In this document: positions 6,614-13,833 of the stretch, in pieces
How the letters are laid out: every line of letters begins with the position of its first letter
How positions within the stretch are numbered: position 1 is the first letter of the stretch
DNA from: Aquirhabdus sp.
GTDB taxonomy: Bacteria > Pseudomonadota > Gammaproteobacteria > Pseudomonadales > Moraxellaceae
Assembly (NCBI GenBank): GCA_030149815.1
Contig: JASLHI010000040.1
Location: forward strand, 1-13,833
DNA length: 13,833 nucleotides
Direction: 5' to 3'
Translations under genes and position numbers: made by a program
The notes under the pieces: model-generated
Told to the model about the DNA's origin: nothing
Database searches by the model: none
What the model saw: the letters and a program-made list of their open reading frames with translations, nothing else

Positions 6614-7162
6614 TTATTTTGCTGGACCAGCAACTTCAGTCAAATGCTTGCGTACAGTTTCAAATGGAAATTTCTGAGCAACCATACGCTTAGGTAAAAT
6701 TTGTGAGCTTGTTTGACCTCTGACTTGAGCAGTAATAAATAGAAACTTCTCAGTTTCTTGCCATTCAGTCACCTCTTTCCAGTCAATCATTGCGCGACCT
6801 TCTTGCATGCCCATTTTTTGGATCATAATAAGCCCTTGTGGCTGTACACCAATTTTGATGCCTTTAATATCCTGTGTTGGATATTTTAGAATTTCACGTT
6901 TGACATACCACGCCAAACCAAAGAAACGCACGATCAAAAACAATGCGACACCAACCAATAAAACCCAAAAGAATGCAGTTGAATAACCATGTAAAAAAAC
7001 AATGCCCGCAATCGCAGCAACACAAATAGCCGCTAGAATTGCCCAAACTTTGGTACTAATTTTATTACTTTTTTTCCACAAATCGAATTGGGCTTCTTGC
7101 TGCTCAGTCGTAGTGAGCTCGTAAGGAATAGGTTGTAAGGTATAACCATAAGTAGACGACAT
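6614..7162 (-). CDS. YcxB-like two-span membrane protein
   Basis: The product has 182 residues and its function is unknown. A short polar N-terminus (YTLQPIPYELTTTEQQEAQ) is followed by two hydrophobic spans at about 39-57 (VWAILAAICVAAIAGIVFL) and 63-86 (with AFFWVLLVGVALFLIV). A C-terminal cytoplasmic-type domain contains the pattern IDWKEVTEWQETEKFLFI and then ILPKRMV, which resembles the YcxB-like C-terminal domain (an I-x-W core, then I-P-K-R). That places it in the family without giving a role. The frame is open upstream to 7222, but the chosen ATG (7160-7162 on the complement) has AGGTG 10 bases ahead and removes a poorly fitting N-terminal extension. It follows polA in the same direction after 152 bases that hold a possible promoter, and ends at the bidirectional terminator. 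Confidence 0.8.
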   Translation of the reverse strand: MSSTYGYTLQPIPYELTTTEQQEAQFDLWKKSNKISTKVWAILAAICVAAIAGIVFLHGYSTAFFWVLLVGVALFLIVRFFGLAWYVKREILKYPTQDIKGIKIGVQPQGLIMIQKMGMQEGRAMIDWKEVTEWQETEKFLFITAQVRGQTSSQILPKRMVAQKFPFETVRKHLTEVAGPAK

Positions 7163-7229
7163 AACAGTAAAGCACCTAAAAATTGATTCAATAAAACAGA
7201 ACAACAGAAACAGCTCAAACACAATCAGC

Positions 7230-7257
7230 TTAATATGGGCAAATCAGACAATATCAA
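7230..7257 (-). promoter_or_regulatory. Candidate sigma-70 promoter for the YcxB-like gene
   Basis: Read on the - strand, TTGATA (7252-7257) matches the -35 consensus at five of six positions and TATTAA (7230-7235) matches the -10 at four of six, with a 16-base spacer. It lies 67 bases before the ATG and after the polA stop, so the small gene could be expressed apart from polA. The call is by consensus only. Confidence 0.4.
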
Positions 7258-7314
7258 ACTTGCCGTGTAGCGTAGCTGATTTCACAATTTAATTCAGCAC
7301 ATCATCATGAAAAA

Positions 7315-10107
7315 CTAATGCGCTACACCCCAATTCAGACCTCTACCCACTTCAATCTCAAGTGGAACCGCAATATCAGCGCGACCTTGCAAAACAGCCG
7401 GCATCAGCTTTTTAAGCAATGCAGTAACGATGTCTGCTTTATCTTCATCAACTTCAAATACTAACTCGTCATGAACTTGAAGCAGCATCTTTGCATATTG
7501 TTTAGGCAATGCCTGATCAACAGAGATCATCGCCAATTTAATAATATCAGCCGCAGAGCCCTGCAATGGCGCGTTAATCGCGGCACGTTCTGCAGCTTGG
7601 CGAACCATTGCATTACCCGCTTTAATATCTGCCATGTATAAACGACGACCCATAATGGTTTCGACGTAGCCTTGGTCAGCCGCAAGCGATCGCGTATTTT
7701 CCATATAATCATGCACGCTTGGATAACGTGAGAAATACAAGGTAATGTATTCCTGCGCTTCTGCACGAGACAAATTCAACTGCTTCGCCAAACCAAATGC
7801 AGACATGCCATAAAGCAATCCAAAGTTAATCGCTTTCGCTTGGCGACGTTGGTCTGATGTGACATCTGCCAAAGCAATTCCCAGCACTTCAGCCGCAGTC
7901 GCCTGATGAATGTCACGCCCCTCACGGAATGCCTTCAGCAACGCTTCATCCTGCGAAAAGTGTGCCATTAAACGCAATTCAATCTGAGAATAATCCGCCG
8001 CCAAAATAATACGACCTTCAGGTGCAATAAATGCCTGACGAATCTGCCGACCCACTTCACCACGAATCGGGATGTTCTGTAGATTTGGATCAGTCGATGA
8101 CAAACGCCCAGTAGCTGCAATTGCTTGATGATAACTGGTATGCACACGCTGTGTCGTCGAATCACTTTGCGCAATTAAACTATCTGTGTAAGTGCTTTTG
8201 AGCTTTGATAAAGAACGATATTCTAAAATCGTCGCAATAATCGGATGGTCGATTTTTTCTAAAATCGACTCACCTGTGGCGTATTGACCACTTGCAGTTT
8301 TCTTCCCACCTGGAATGCCGAGTTTATCAAATAAAATCTCACCCAATTGTTTAGGCGAAGACACATTAAACGGTTGTCCAGCAAGCTCAATTGCATGCTT
8401 TTCAAGTGTCAGAATTTGCTCGCCAAAACGTTGCCCAAGCTCAGTCAAGAAAGGAATATCAAGGCGAATGCCGTTATTTTCCATTTCATATAAAACTTGG
8501 GCTGTAGGCACTTCAACATCAAGTAAGAGTTTTTCTAATTTCGGTATTTTTGCCAATTCTTGAGCAAAGAACTCGTATAGTCTCCAAGTAATATCAGCGT
8601 CTTCAGCAGCATATGGTGCTGCTTTCTCGAGTTCAATTTGATTAAAGGTCAGTTGTTTTGCGCCCTTCCCAGCAATTTGCTCAAACGTGGTCGTGGTGTA
8701 ATCCAAATAATATTGCGCTAAATCATCCATGTTGTGACGTGTCGCCGTTGGATTCAACACATAAGACGCAAGCATCGTATCAAATGCCCATCCAGCAAGA
8801 TGAATCCCATGATTATGAAACACATGCGCATCATATTTCATATGTTGACCAATCTTGCCAATCGCAGGATTTTCTAGAATCGGTTTCAGTGTATCCAGCA
8901 CAAACTGGGCATCTAACTGCTCAGGCGCGCCCATGTAATCATGACCAATTGGAATATAAAATGCCTCTCCTGCTTGCAGCGCAACAGAAATACCGACAAT
9001 ACGCGCTTGTCGGTAATCCAGACTGGTCGTCTCTGTATCTACTGCAAATTTCGACGCTGCTTTTAGTCGCTCGACAAGAGCCAAAAATACTTCTTTTTCT
9101 AAAACAGTATGATATTGAGCTTCGCCAATGGGTAAAGCATTGGCCTGTTCTGTGACTGCTTCAGTCGTTAACAACTCAGGAACTTCGTCTTTCTTATCTT
9201 CAAAAGAATAAACCTTTTGAGTGCCCTGAGACTGCTGATTGAGTGGATTATCAGGGTTATTTGGATGCTCTAAGGACTGTAATAAACCTCTAAACTCAAG
9301 CTCGGTATATAGCTTTCTGAGTGCCAGCACATCAGGCTTACCAAGTTTTAATTCATGCCAATCAAGCTCAAGTGGCAAATCACAGACAATACTTGCCAGT
9401 TGATGATTCAGTGGAATCTTATCGGCATGCTCACGAATGCTCTCGCCGACTTTACCTTTGATGTTGTGTGCATTTTCCAGAATGCCACCAATCGTTTGAT
9501 ACTGATTCAGCAATTTAGCAGCGGTCACTTTCCCCACACCTGGCACGCCAGCAATTCCATCTGATGCATCGCCCATGAGCGTCAAATAATCAATAATTTG
9601 ATCTGGACGAACACCAAACTTTGCAATCACGCCATCATGATCAAGAACTTGTTCGCGGAAGCTATCTTCAAGCTTGATATGGTCATTAACCAATTGCGCC
9701 ATGTCTTTATCACCAGTCGAAATCAAGACATGGTGTCCTTCGCGTACCGCACGACATGCTAAAGTCCCTATCAGGTCATCCGCTTCGGCACCCGGAAGCA
9801 ATAAAAGTGGAATGCCCAGACCTTTAATAATCGCGTGTAAATATGGAATCTGCGATGACAACTCAGATGGCATTGCTGGGCGATGTGCTTTGTATTCTGG
9901 TGATAACTGATGGCGAAAGGTCGGTTCAGGTGTATCAAAAACCACAGCCATGTGCGTAGGCTGCATGCGGCGCATGAGTTTTTGTAGCGCAGATAGCGCA
10001 CCCTTGACTGCGTTGGTCGTTTGACCTTGTGAGGTTGTCAGTGGCGGCAGTGCGTGAAATGCACGAAACAGATAATAAGAACCATCGACCAAAATAAACG
10101 GGGGCAT
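7315..10107 (-). CDS. polA: DNA polymerase I PolA (5' nuclease, 3'-5' exonuclease, polymerase)
   Basis: PolA removes RNA primers and fills gaps in lagging-strand synthesis and excision repair. The 930 residues match the length of three-domain PolA. The 5' nuclease domain (about 1-290) shows DGSYYLFRAFHALPPLT, FDTPEPTFRH with Asp58, GAEADDLIG (Asp110, Asp111), STGDKD (Asp133, Asp135) and MGDASDGIAGVPGVGKVTAA. The proofreading domain keeps its acidic set: Asp357 and Glu359 in AVDTET, Asp426 in KYDAH, and Asp503 in YAAEDAD. The polymerase domain has motif A AADYSQIELR (Asp705), motif B RRQAKAINFGLLYG (Lys758, Phe762, Tyr766) and motif C LQVHDELVFEV (Asp880, Glu881). All three activities should be functional. 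The ATG (complement of 10105-10107) has GGAG 8 bases upstream. It is divergent from the FMN reductase gene across 188 bases. Confidence 0.97.
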   Translation of the reverse strand: MPPFILVDGSYYLFRAFHALPPLTTSQGQTTNAVKGALSALQKLMRRMQPTHMAVVFDTPEPTFRHQLSPEYKAHRPAMPSELSSQIPYLHAIIKGLGIPLLLLPGAEADDLIGTLACRAVREGHHVLISTGDKDMAQLVNDHIKLEDSFREQVLDHDGVIAKFGVRPDQIIDYLTLMGDASDGIAGVPGVGKVTAAKLLNQYQTIGGILENAHNIKGKVGESIREHADKIPLNHQLASIVCDLPLELDWHELKLGKPDVLALRKLYTELEFRGLLQSLEHPNNPDNPLNQQSQGTQKVYSFEDKKDEVPELLTTEAVTEQANALPIGEAQYHTVLEKEVFLALVERLKAASKFAVDTETTSLDYRQARIVGISVALQAGEAFYIPIGHDYMGAPEQLDAQFVLDTLKPILENPAIGKIGQHMKYDAHVFHNHGIHLAGWAFDTMLASYVLNPTATRHNMDDLAQYYLDYTTTTFEQIAGKGAKQLTFNQIELEKAAPYAAEDADITWRLYEFFAQELAKIPKLEKLLLDVEVPTAQVLYEMENNGIRLDIPFLTELGQRFGEQILTLEKHAIELAGQPFNVSSPKQLGEILFDKLGIPGGKKTASGQYATGESILEKIDHPIIATILEYRSLSKLKSTYTDSLIAQSDSTTQRVHTSYHQAIAATGRLSSTDPNLQNIPIRGEVGRQIRQAFIAPEGRIILAADYSQIELRLMAHFSQDEALLKAFREGRDIHQATAAEVLGIALADVTSDQRRQAKAINFGLLYGMSAFGLAKQLNLSRAEAQEYITLYFSRYPSVHDYMENTRSLAADQGYVETIMGRRLYMADIKAGNAMVRQAAERAAINAPLQGSAADIIKLAMISVDQALPKQYAKMLLQVHDELVFEVDEDKADIVTALLKKLMPAVLQGRADIAVPLEIEVGRGLNWGVAH

Positions 10108-10295
10108 GTGTGCGCTCCAATGCGGTGATGCTTAATGCAATTTATGAATCATTTGAATAGCCGTGATTTTAATGTAGAAATGAAACTGCTGCTGTTGTTT
10201 CTTATGCTGTTTCTAATGTTTTCTGCTTGTTTCTTTTTAGGCGCAGGTTAGACTACGATCAAATGAATGATCATGATAATAATTTGGAGCCCACC

Positions 10296-10859
10296 ATGAC
10301 CTCACGCCTTCTCGCTTTTTCAGGAAGTACCCGCAAAGACTCTTTAAACGGTCAAGTTTTACAGACTGCGATTGCGGGTGCGGAATCTGTCGAAGGCTGT
10401 ACGGTGACTCTCATTAATTTGAATGATTATCCAATGCCGTTGTACAACGGTGATGACGAACAAGCGACTGGAATGCCAGAATCCGCACAAAAGCTATTAC
10501 GTTTATTCGAGCAACACGATGGACTGTTACTTGCTTCGCCTGAATACAACGGTTTTTTTACGCCTTTGATTAAAAATACTTTTGACTGGATGACTCGAAC
10601 CGAGCCAAATGGTCAAAGTGGTTTGCTTGTATTTAAACGCTACCCTGTTGCGTTGGTTTCCTCTAGTCCGGGAATTATCGGCGGGTTACGTAGTCTCATG
10701 ATGGTACGCATGTATTTAGGTAATCTAGGATGTTTGGTCTTGCCTGAACAGGTTGCTGTGACTGGACAAAAGATTCATGAAGGTAAAATTACGGATGAAC
10801 GACTCGAGGCACAAGTGAAAGCGATTGGGGCTGGGTTAGCGGAATGGGTTAATAGGTAA
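10296..10859 (+). CDS. NAD(P)H-dependent FMN reductase family protein
   Basis: The product has 187 residues with a flavodoxin-like fold. GSTRKDSLN at 10-18 is the FMN phosphate-binding loop. SPEYNGFFTPLIKNTFDW at 81-98 matches the SPEYN signature of this family, where the segment contacts the flavin and the dimer partner. SSSPGIIGGLRS at 122-133 is the second flavin-contacting glycine-rich loop. Relatives include chromate and quinone reductases (ChrR/YieF-like) and azoreductases; they are soluble dimers that pass two electrons from NAD(P)H to quinones, metals or other acceptors, often giving oxidative-stress protection. The substrate cannot be read here. ATG 10296 has GGAG at 10286-10289; the frame is open from 10227 but that extension (MFLFRRRLDYDQ) is not family-like. 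The gene is divergent from polA and stands alone, 77 bases before an unrelated gene. Confidence 0.88.
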   Translation: MTSRLLAFSGSTRKDSLNGQVLQTAIAGAESVEGCTVTLINLNDYPMPLYNGDDEQATGMPESAQKLLRLFEQHDGLLLASPEYNGFFTPLIKNTFDWMTRTEPNGQSGLLVFKRYPVALVSSSPGIIGGLRSLMMVRMYLGNLGCLVLPEQVAVTGQKIHEGKITDERLEAQVKAIGAGLAEWVNR

Positions 10860-10936
10860 TAAGTTTTGGAATAACAAATTGTATAGGAATTATCTTAATT
10901 CTTATAAACGACTAAAAAATTAAATTAGGTGCAGGC

Positions 10937-11725
10937 ATGGGTAATATTAAAACTATAATAGGTTTAGGGGGATTGTGGATATGTGGATGGCTATATTTAC
11001 ATCGCCCTTATGCAACAGACCTACCTATCGGAACAACAGATTTAAATTCTGTGGCATCAGAACTTAATCGTTTATCGGATGAGGATCGTGCATTAGTAAA
11101 AGCTTATGTTGTTCGTAGCGGTGGGCATGTGCCTGGCGCAATACGGGAGGTAGGTACTGACTTTACCGCTAAAACTTTCGGTGAAGCCATTGAAATAGAG
11201 AAAAAATTAGATGCAGATGATGCTAAGAATCAAAAAATAGCTCAAGCTTTTCAAGCAGAACGAGAGAAAAAATTAGCGCCGTTGAAAGAGATAATAGATC
11301 TTAAGCTACTTAAACGGGAAATTGTTAATAGAGCATATATAGGTCCGATTAGATATATTTTACCTGGTGAAACCTCCGCCTCTAAAGTTGCAAGTATAAA
11401 AGACAGTGAAAATGCTTTATTAACGACATATCAGCTTCAGAATAAAAGTTCAAAAACTATCAGTAATCTTGAAATCACCATTGAAATACTTAAAGCAAAA
11501 CGATCAGCGAATGAATTAGGAATTCTAGCTGAATGTTTTATACAAAACTTAGGTACACCTTTAGCTGCTTACGAAGTTCGTGAAATAGAATGTTCTAATT
11601 TAGGTCATTCAGCCTCCGAAACAGATCATCAATATGTAACAATGCCAATCCAAGATCTAGAACTTAAATGGGAGCCTCGCTTTATTCAATTTGAAGACGG
11701 AAAAATAATTAAGACTAATGATTAA
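10937..11725 (+). CDS. Uncharacterised membrane-anchored protein
   Basis: I do not recognise this 262-residue product. A hydrophobic N-terminal segment at about 5-21 (IIGLGGLWICGWLYL) looks like an uncleaved anchor or signal peptide; Cys16 is not in a convincing lipobox. Then comes a segment around 46-90 (RLSDEDRALVKAYVVRSG, TAKTFGEAIEIEKKL) of a type I recall from several uncharacterised envelope proteins, where an L-x-x-E/D-x-R-x-L-x-x-Y motif precedes a G-x-T-x-x-E/Q-A-I motif. A charged helical stretch at 85-130 is probably a coiled coil. The C-terminal part (about 160-258) alternates hydrophobic residues (LLTTYQLQNKSSKTISNLEI) like a beta-sandwich and has two Cys, 200 and 219. The likely location is periplasmic, tethered to the inner membrane. 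ATG 10937 has AGGTG at 10927-10931. Codons such as ATA and AGA are common, and G+C is about 38 percent by hand count over 10981-11700, below its neighbours. Confidence 0.72.
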   Translation: MGNIKTIIGLGGLWICGWLYLHRPYATDLPIGTTDLNSVASELNRLSDEDRALVKAYVVRSGGHVPGAIREVGTDFTAKTFGEAIEIEKKLDADDAKNQKIAQAFQAEREKKLAPLKEIIDLKLLKREIVNRAYIGPIRYILPGETSASKVASIKDSENALLTTYQLQNKSSKTISNLEITIEILKAKRSANELGILAECFIQNLGTPLAAYEVREIECSNLGHSASETDHQYVTMPIQDLELKWEPRFIQFEDGKIIKTND

Positions 11726-11840
11726 AGAATTGATCATGCAAAAATACTGCATTTTAATTAACTTGCATTTTTACTTAAAAATTGCCTAAGGTCGCAATAA
11801 CCTTAAGTATGTAAGCGCCACTAGTCAACAAACTAGAATA

Positions 11841-11868
11841 TGCACAACCTTGTAATTCATCATATAAT
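11841..11868 (+). promoter_or_regulatory. Candidate promoter for the adenosine kinase gene
   Basis: A perfect -10 TATAAT lies at 11863-11868. TGCACA at 11841-11846 matches the -35 at four of six positions with a 16-base spacer. The start codon at 11909 is 40 bases after the -10, leaving a leader of roughly 33 bases. A 5-bp repeat, CTAGT (11821-11825) with ACTAG (11832-11836), lies just upstream. Confidence 0.5.
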
Positions 11869-11908
11869 CAGTGACTTTTTGATTAATTAATTTCTTTGGA
11901 AAACCTGT

Positions 11909-12913
11909 ATGTCAGTTGAACTTTATGGAATTGGAAACGCGCTCGTCGATCAAGAATACTCAATTCAAGATGATTTCCTCACAAAAACAGGTTTGACCAA
12001 AGGCACGATGCAACTGGCAGATCAAGATGCCCAGTTCAAACTGACTTCTGCTTTAAACACATATACTTCCCGCGTTGATCAAGTCAGCGGCGGCTCAGGT
12101 GCAAACTCTATTTATGCGTTTAGCGCATTAGGTGGTCAGGCCTTTTATGCTTGTCGTGTAGGCAATGATGATTTAGGTAAGTTCTATCTGAAAGACTTAG
12201 CCTCTGCTGCTGTGCAAGTTTCACCAATCTCAGAAGGTCACGGGACAACTGGCACATGCCTCGTACTTGTCACACCAGATGGCGAACGCACCATGCATAC
12301 CTTCCTCGGCATCACCACTGACCTCTCGATTGATCAAGTTGATCTCTCACCACTACAAAACGCACAATACCTCTATATCGAAGGCTATCTTGCAACCAGT
12401 CAGACTGCACGCGATGCGGTTCGTAGCGCGCGCGCTCATGCCCGCTCTATTAACCCATCCACCAAAATCGCAATCAGCCTCTCTGATCCTGCAATGGTTC
12501 AATATGCGCGTGAAGGTCTGGTTGATCTCATTGGTGATGGTGTAGATATTCTGTTCTGTAATGAACATGAAGCTTTAATGTTTACAGGTGAAGAAACCGT
12601 AGAAGGCGCGATTATTGCACTGAGAAAACTAAGTCAATTGGTTGTTGTTACATTGGGTGCAAATGGCGCAATGATCGGTCACGAAGACGTCCAAATTGCT
12701 GTACCACCACAAGTCGCACCTCAAGTTGTAGATACCAACGGTGCTGGCGATGCGTTTGCAGGTTCATTCTTATTTGGTTTAAGCCGTGGCTTTACATTAG
12801 GTGATTGTGGCTTCTTGGCAACTGCGATTTCTTCTACACTGGTTGGTCAATTTGGCGCACGCTTACGCCGTGAACAATACGCCGAAATTCTTGGAAACAT
12901 GTTAAAGAACTGA
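11909..12913 (+). CDS. PfkB-family adenosine kinase
   Basis: The product has 334 residues and the ribokinase/PfkB fold. GGSGANSIYAFSALGG at 61-76 is the first PfkB signature, and DTNGAGDAFAGSFLFGL at 275-291 is the second, holding the anion hole and catalytic base Asp281. NEHEA at 218-222 and TLGANGAMI at 248-256 are further family marks in the ATP site. The N-terminus (LYGIGNALVDQEYSI) and the order of motifs resemble proteins annotated as adenosine kinase, which phosphorylate adenosine to AMP with ATP in purine salvage. The substrate is inferred from resemblance; a related sugar or nucleoside kinase such as inosine-guanosine kinase remains possible. ATG 11909 has GGA at 11898-11900. It is 33 bases before the Rieske gene and probably co-transcribed with it from the promoter at 11841-11868. 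Confidence 0.85.
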   Translation: MSVELYGIGNALVDQEYSIQDDFLTKTGLTKGTMQLADQDAQFKLTSALNTYTSRVDQVSGGSGANSIYAFSALGGQAFYACRVGNDDLGKFYLKDLASAAVQVSPISEGHGTTGTCLVLVTPDGERTMHTFLGITTDLSIDQVDLSPLQNAQYLYIEGYLATSQTARDAVRSARAHARSINPSTKIAISLSDPAMVQYAREGLVDLIGDGVDILFCNEHEALMFTGEETVEGAIIALRKLSQLVVVTLGANGAMIGHEDVQIAVPPQVAPQVVDTNGAGDAFAGSFLFGLSRGFTLGDCGFLATAISSTLVGQFGARLRREQYAEILGNMLKN

Positions 12914-12946
12914 GACTGCTCTTTTTAAAAGACAGGAGATAGATTG

Positions 12947-13270
12947 ATGGAAATGATTTGTAAGACTGAACAAGTCGGCGAACGTGATGCGCGGAGTTTT
13001 GATACATCTAAAGGCGAAGTGATCGTCACTCAGCGTGATGGCATGTTTTACGCTTACCTCAATCGTTGTCCGCATCTCGGTGTTAGCCTTGAATTTCAAG
13101 AAAATCAATTTATGGATATGGATCGAGAGTTTCTGATTTGCGCCAATCATGGCGCATTGTTTCAAGTTGAGGATGGCTACTGTGTCTTTGGACCATGTAA
13201 GAATCAAGCATTAACCAAAGTTGATGTTGAAGTACATTCAGACGGCGGCGTGTTCTTTAAGTCGTCATAG
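12947..13270 (+). CDS. Small Rieske [2Fe-2S] protein
   Basis: The product has 107 residues and is a single Rieske domain. The cluster ligands are Cys41 and His43 in NRCPHLGVSLEF and Cys65 and His68 in LICANHGALF, with 21 residues between the two pairs. The second pair is followed by GYCVFGPCKNQAL, typical of stand-alone Rieske ferredoxin-like proteins of NirD or dioxygenase-ferredoxin type. The disulfide cysteines of bc1-type Rieske proteins are not at the usual place, so a low-potential soluble electron carrier is more likely. There is no signal peptide or membrane span. ATG 12947 has AGGAG at 12934-12938, 8 bases ahead; TTG 12944 in the same frame is a worse start. No partner oxygenase or reductase is visible, so its electron-transfer partner is unknown. 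It is likely in one transcript with the kinase. Confidence 0.88.
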   Translation: MEMICKTEQVGERDARSFDTSKGEVIVTQRDGMFYAYLNRCPHLGVSLEFQENQFMDMDREFLICANHGALFQVEDGYCVFGPCKNQALTKVDVEVHSDGGVFFKSS

Positions 13271-13372
13271 TTTTAAATCGTCATAAAATGTCATTACATC
13301 CATGAGGCTTTTTTACATATTCTAAGACTGTGTTAACGCTCTATTCGATGAGAAGATTTCGACTAGGGAGTG

Positions 13373-13418
13373 TGGAGTTAGTTCAGATTTGGCAAATGTA
13401 AATCTTTACTAAACTCCA
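13373..13418. repeat. Imperfect hairpin upstream of ybgC
   Basis: TGGAGTT-AGT (13373-13382) pairs with ACT-AAACTCCA (13408-13418) with one bulged base. After a 3-by-3 internal loop, GATTT (13386-13390) pairs with AAATC (13400-13404), leaving a 9-base apical loop. No T-run follows. It sits in the 238-base gap between the Rieske gene and ybgC, which is otherwise without a recognised gene. A smaller repeat, TGTCTC (13452-13457) with GAGACA (13471-13476), flanks a TAAAAT at 13465-13470 that may be the ybgC -10 box. Confidence 0.45.
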
Positions 13419-13508
13419 TATAGCACGCTGCTTATTATTTGTTTAATTCTTTGTCTCTACGCATTAAAATGAGACAGCCTCAGCTCAACTCGATTAGCAC
13501 TGATTCTT

Positions 13509-13833
13509 ATGCCACATAAAAACTCTTTCTCCTTTCCAATCCGCGTCTATATTGAAGATACAGATGCTGGTGGCATTGTTTATCATGCAAACCATATTAA
13601 ATATATGGAGCGCGTTCGAACCGAATGGCTACGCTCTGAAGGTATTGATCATTATTTAGCAGGTGACAAAGGTATTGATCCTCAAGTCGACCAAAATTTA
13701 CCGAACTCCTCTTTTTCTTTTGTTGTTCATCAGCTACAAATAACATATCACCAACCCGCAGTTATGGATAACTTGCTCATCGTTTCGATTGAGGCGGTTT
13801 CATGTGGTGCAGCATCATTTGTGATCAAGCAGC
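13509..13833 (+). CDS. ybgC: Acyl-CoA thioesterase YbgC (3' end outside window)
   Basis: YbgC is a hotdog-fold thioesterase that hydrolyses acyl-CoA and is linked to the Tol-Pal envelope system and phospholipid metabolism. 108 codons are visible. The signature YIEDTDAGGIVYHANHIKYM at 14-33 contains the catalytic Asp19, equivalent to Asp18 of E. coli YbgC, and is followed by ERVRTEWLR. The reading frame then continues through FVVHQLQITYHQPAVMDNLL, the usual second half of the hotdog core. Between these the loop has about 13 more residues than E. coli YbgC as I recall it, with GID repeated at a ten-codon interval. ATG 13509 gives the normal N-terminus, though no good ribosome binding site is seen before it. 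In many gammaproteobacteria tolQ, tolR, tolA, tolB and pal follow, probably just outside this window. Confidence 0.9.
   Translation, partial: MPHKNSFSFPIRVYIEDTDAGGIVYHANHIKYMERVRTEWLRSEGIDHYLAGDKGIDPQVDQNLPNSSFSFVVHQLQITYHQPAVMDNLLIVSIEAVSCGAASFVIKQ

Noticed and set aside
8658..9155. 165-codon open frame on the + strand opposite polA
   Set aside because: It lies wholly inside the antisense of the conserved polA gene, and its product is His/Gln/Cys-rich with no recognisable motif.
10227..10295. Upstream extension of the FMN reductase (MFLFRRRLDYDQ...)
   Set aside because: It does not resemble the family N-terminus, and a good GGAG lies 6 bases before ATG 10296.
11736..11776. AT-rich TGCA repeats after the orphan gene as a terminator
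   Set aside because: Only 5-6 A-T pairs can form and the arms do not align with the T-run; too weak to call.
11787..11805. TAAGGT/ACCTTA inverted repeat before the kinase gene
   Set aside because: A 6-bp stem with a 7-base loop and no T-run is close to what chance gives in this sequence.
12902..13207. 101-codon frame on the - strand over the Rieske gene
   Set aside because: The + strand frame has intact cluster ligands and a strong ribosome binding site; the antisense product resembles nothing.

Overview
The window is a stretch of ordinary chromosome from a low-to-moderate G+C gammaproteobacterium. The combination of hisZ-purA, a trpGDC cluster separate from other trp genes, a PfkB-type adenosine kinase, and a YbgC thioesterase points to Moraxellaceae, most likely Acinetobacter or a close relative. 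This placement rests on gene content and protein resemblance read by eye, not on a search.

Layout. 1-2155 (+): the 3' part of hisZ (histidine pathway), then purA (AMP synthesis), closed by a clear intrinsic terminator. 2156-2439: a 284-base leader with no gene. 2440-5693 (+): trpG-trpD-trpC, three tryptophan steps with tight or overlapping junctions, followed closely by a gene for an Smr-domain putative nuclease. 5806-6465 (+): folE (GTP cyclohydrolase I), preceded by a hairpin and a 12-bp palindrome. 6466-6613: a REP-like inverted repeat and a strong bidirectional terminator between convergent genes. 6614-10107 (-): a YcxB-like two-span membrane protein and the full three-domain DNA polymerase I gene polA. 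10296-10859 (+), divergent from polA: an NAD(P)H-dependent FMN reductase. 10937-11725 (+): an unrecognised membrane-anchored protein in AT-richer sequence. 11909-13270 (+): PfkB-family adenosine kinase and a small Rieske [2Fe-2S] protein, probably co-transcribed. 13509-end (+): the first 108 codons of ybgC, often the gene that opens the tol-pal cluster.

Working together: hisZ, purA, trpGDC and folE draw on the nucleotide and PRPP economy (PRPP for His and Trp, IMP for AMP, GTP for folate), and adenosine kinase salvages adenosine to AMP. They do not form one pathway here; they are neighbouring housekeeping units with separate signals. I found no defence island, prophage, insertion sequence, CRISPR array, tRNA or rRNA, and nothing I would call a new system. 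The points most worth checking are an unusual PRPP-loop motif in TrpD, the Smr protein attached to the trp genes, the AT-rich orphan gene, and several unexplained inverted repeats.
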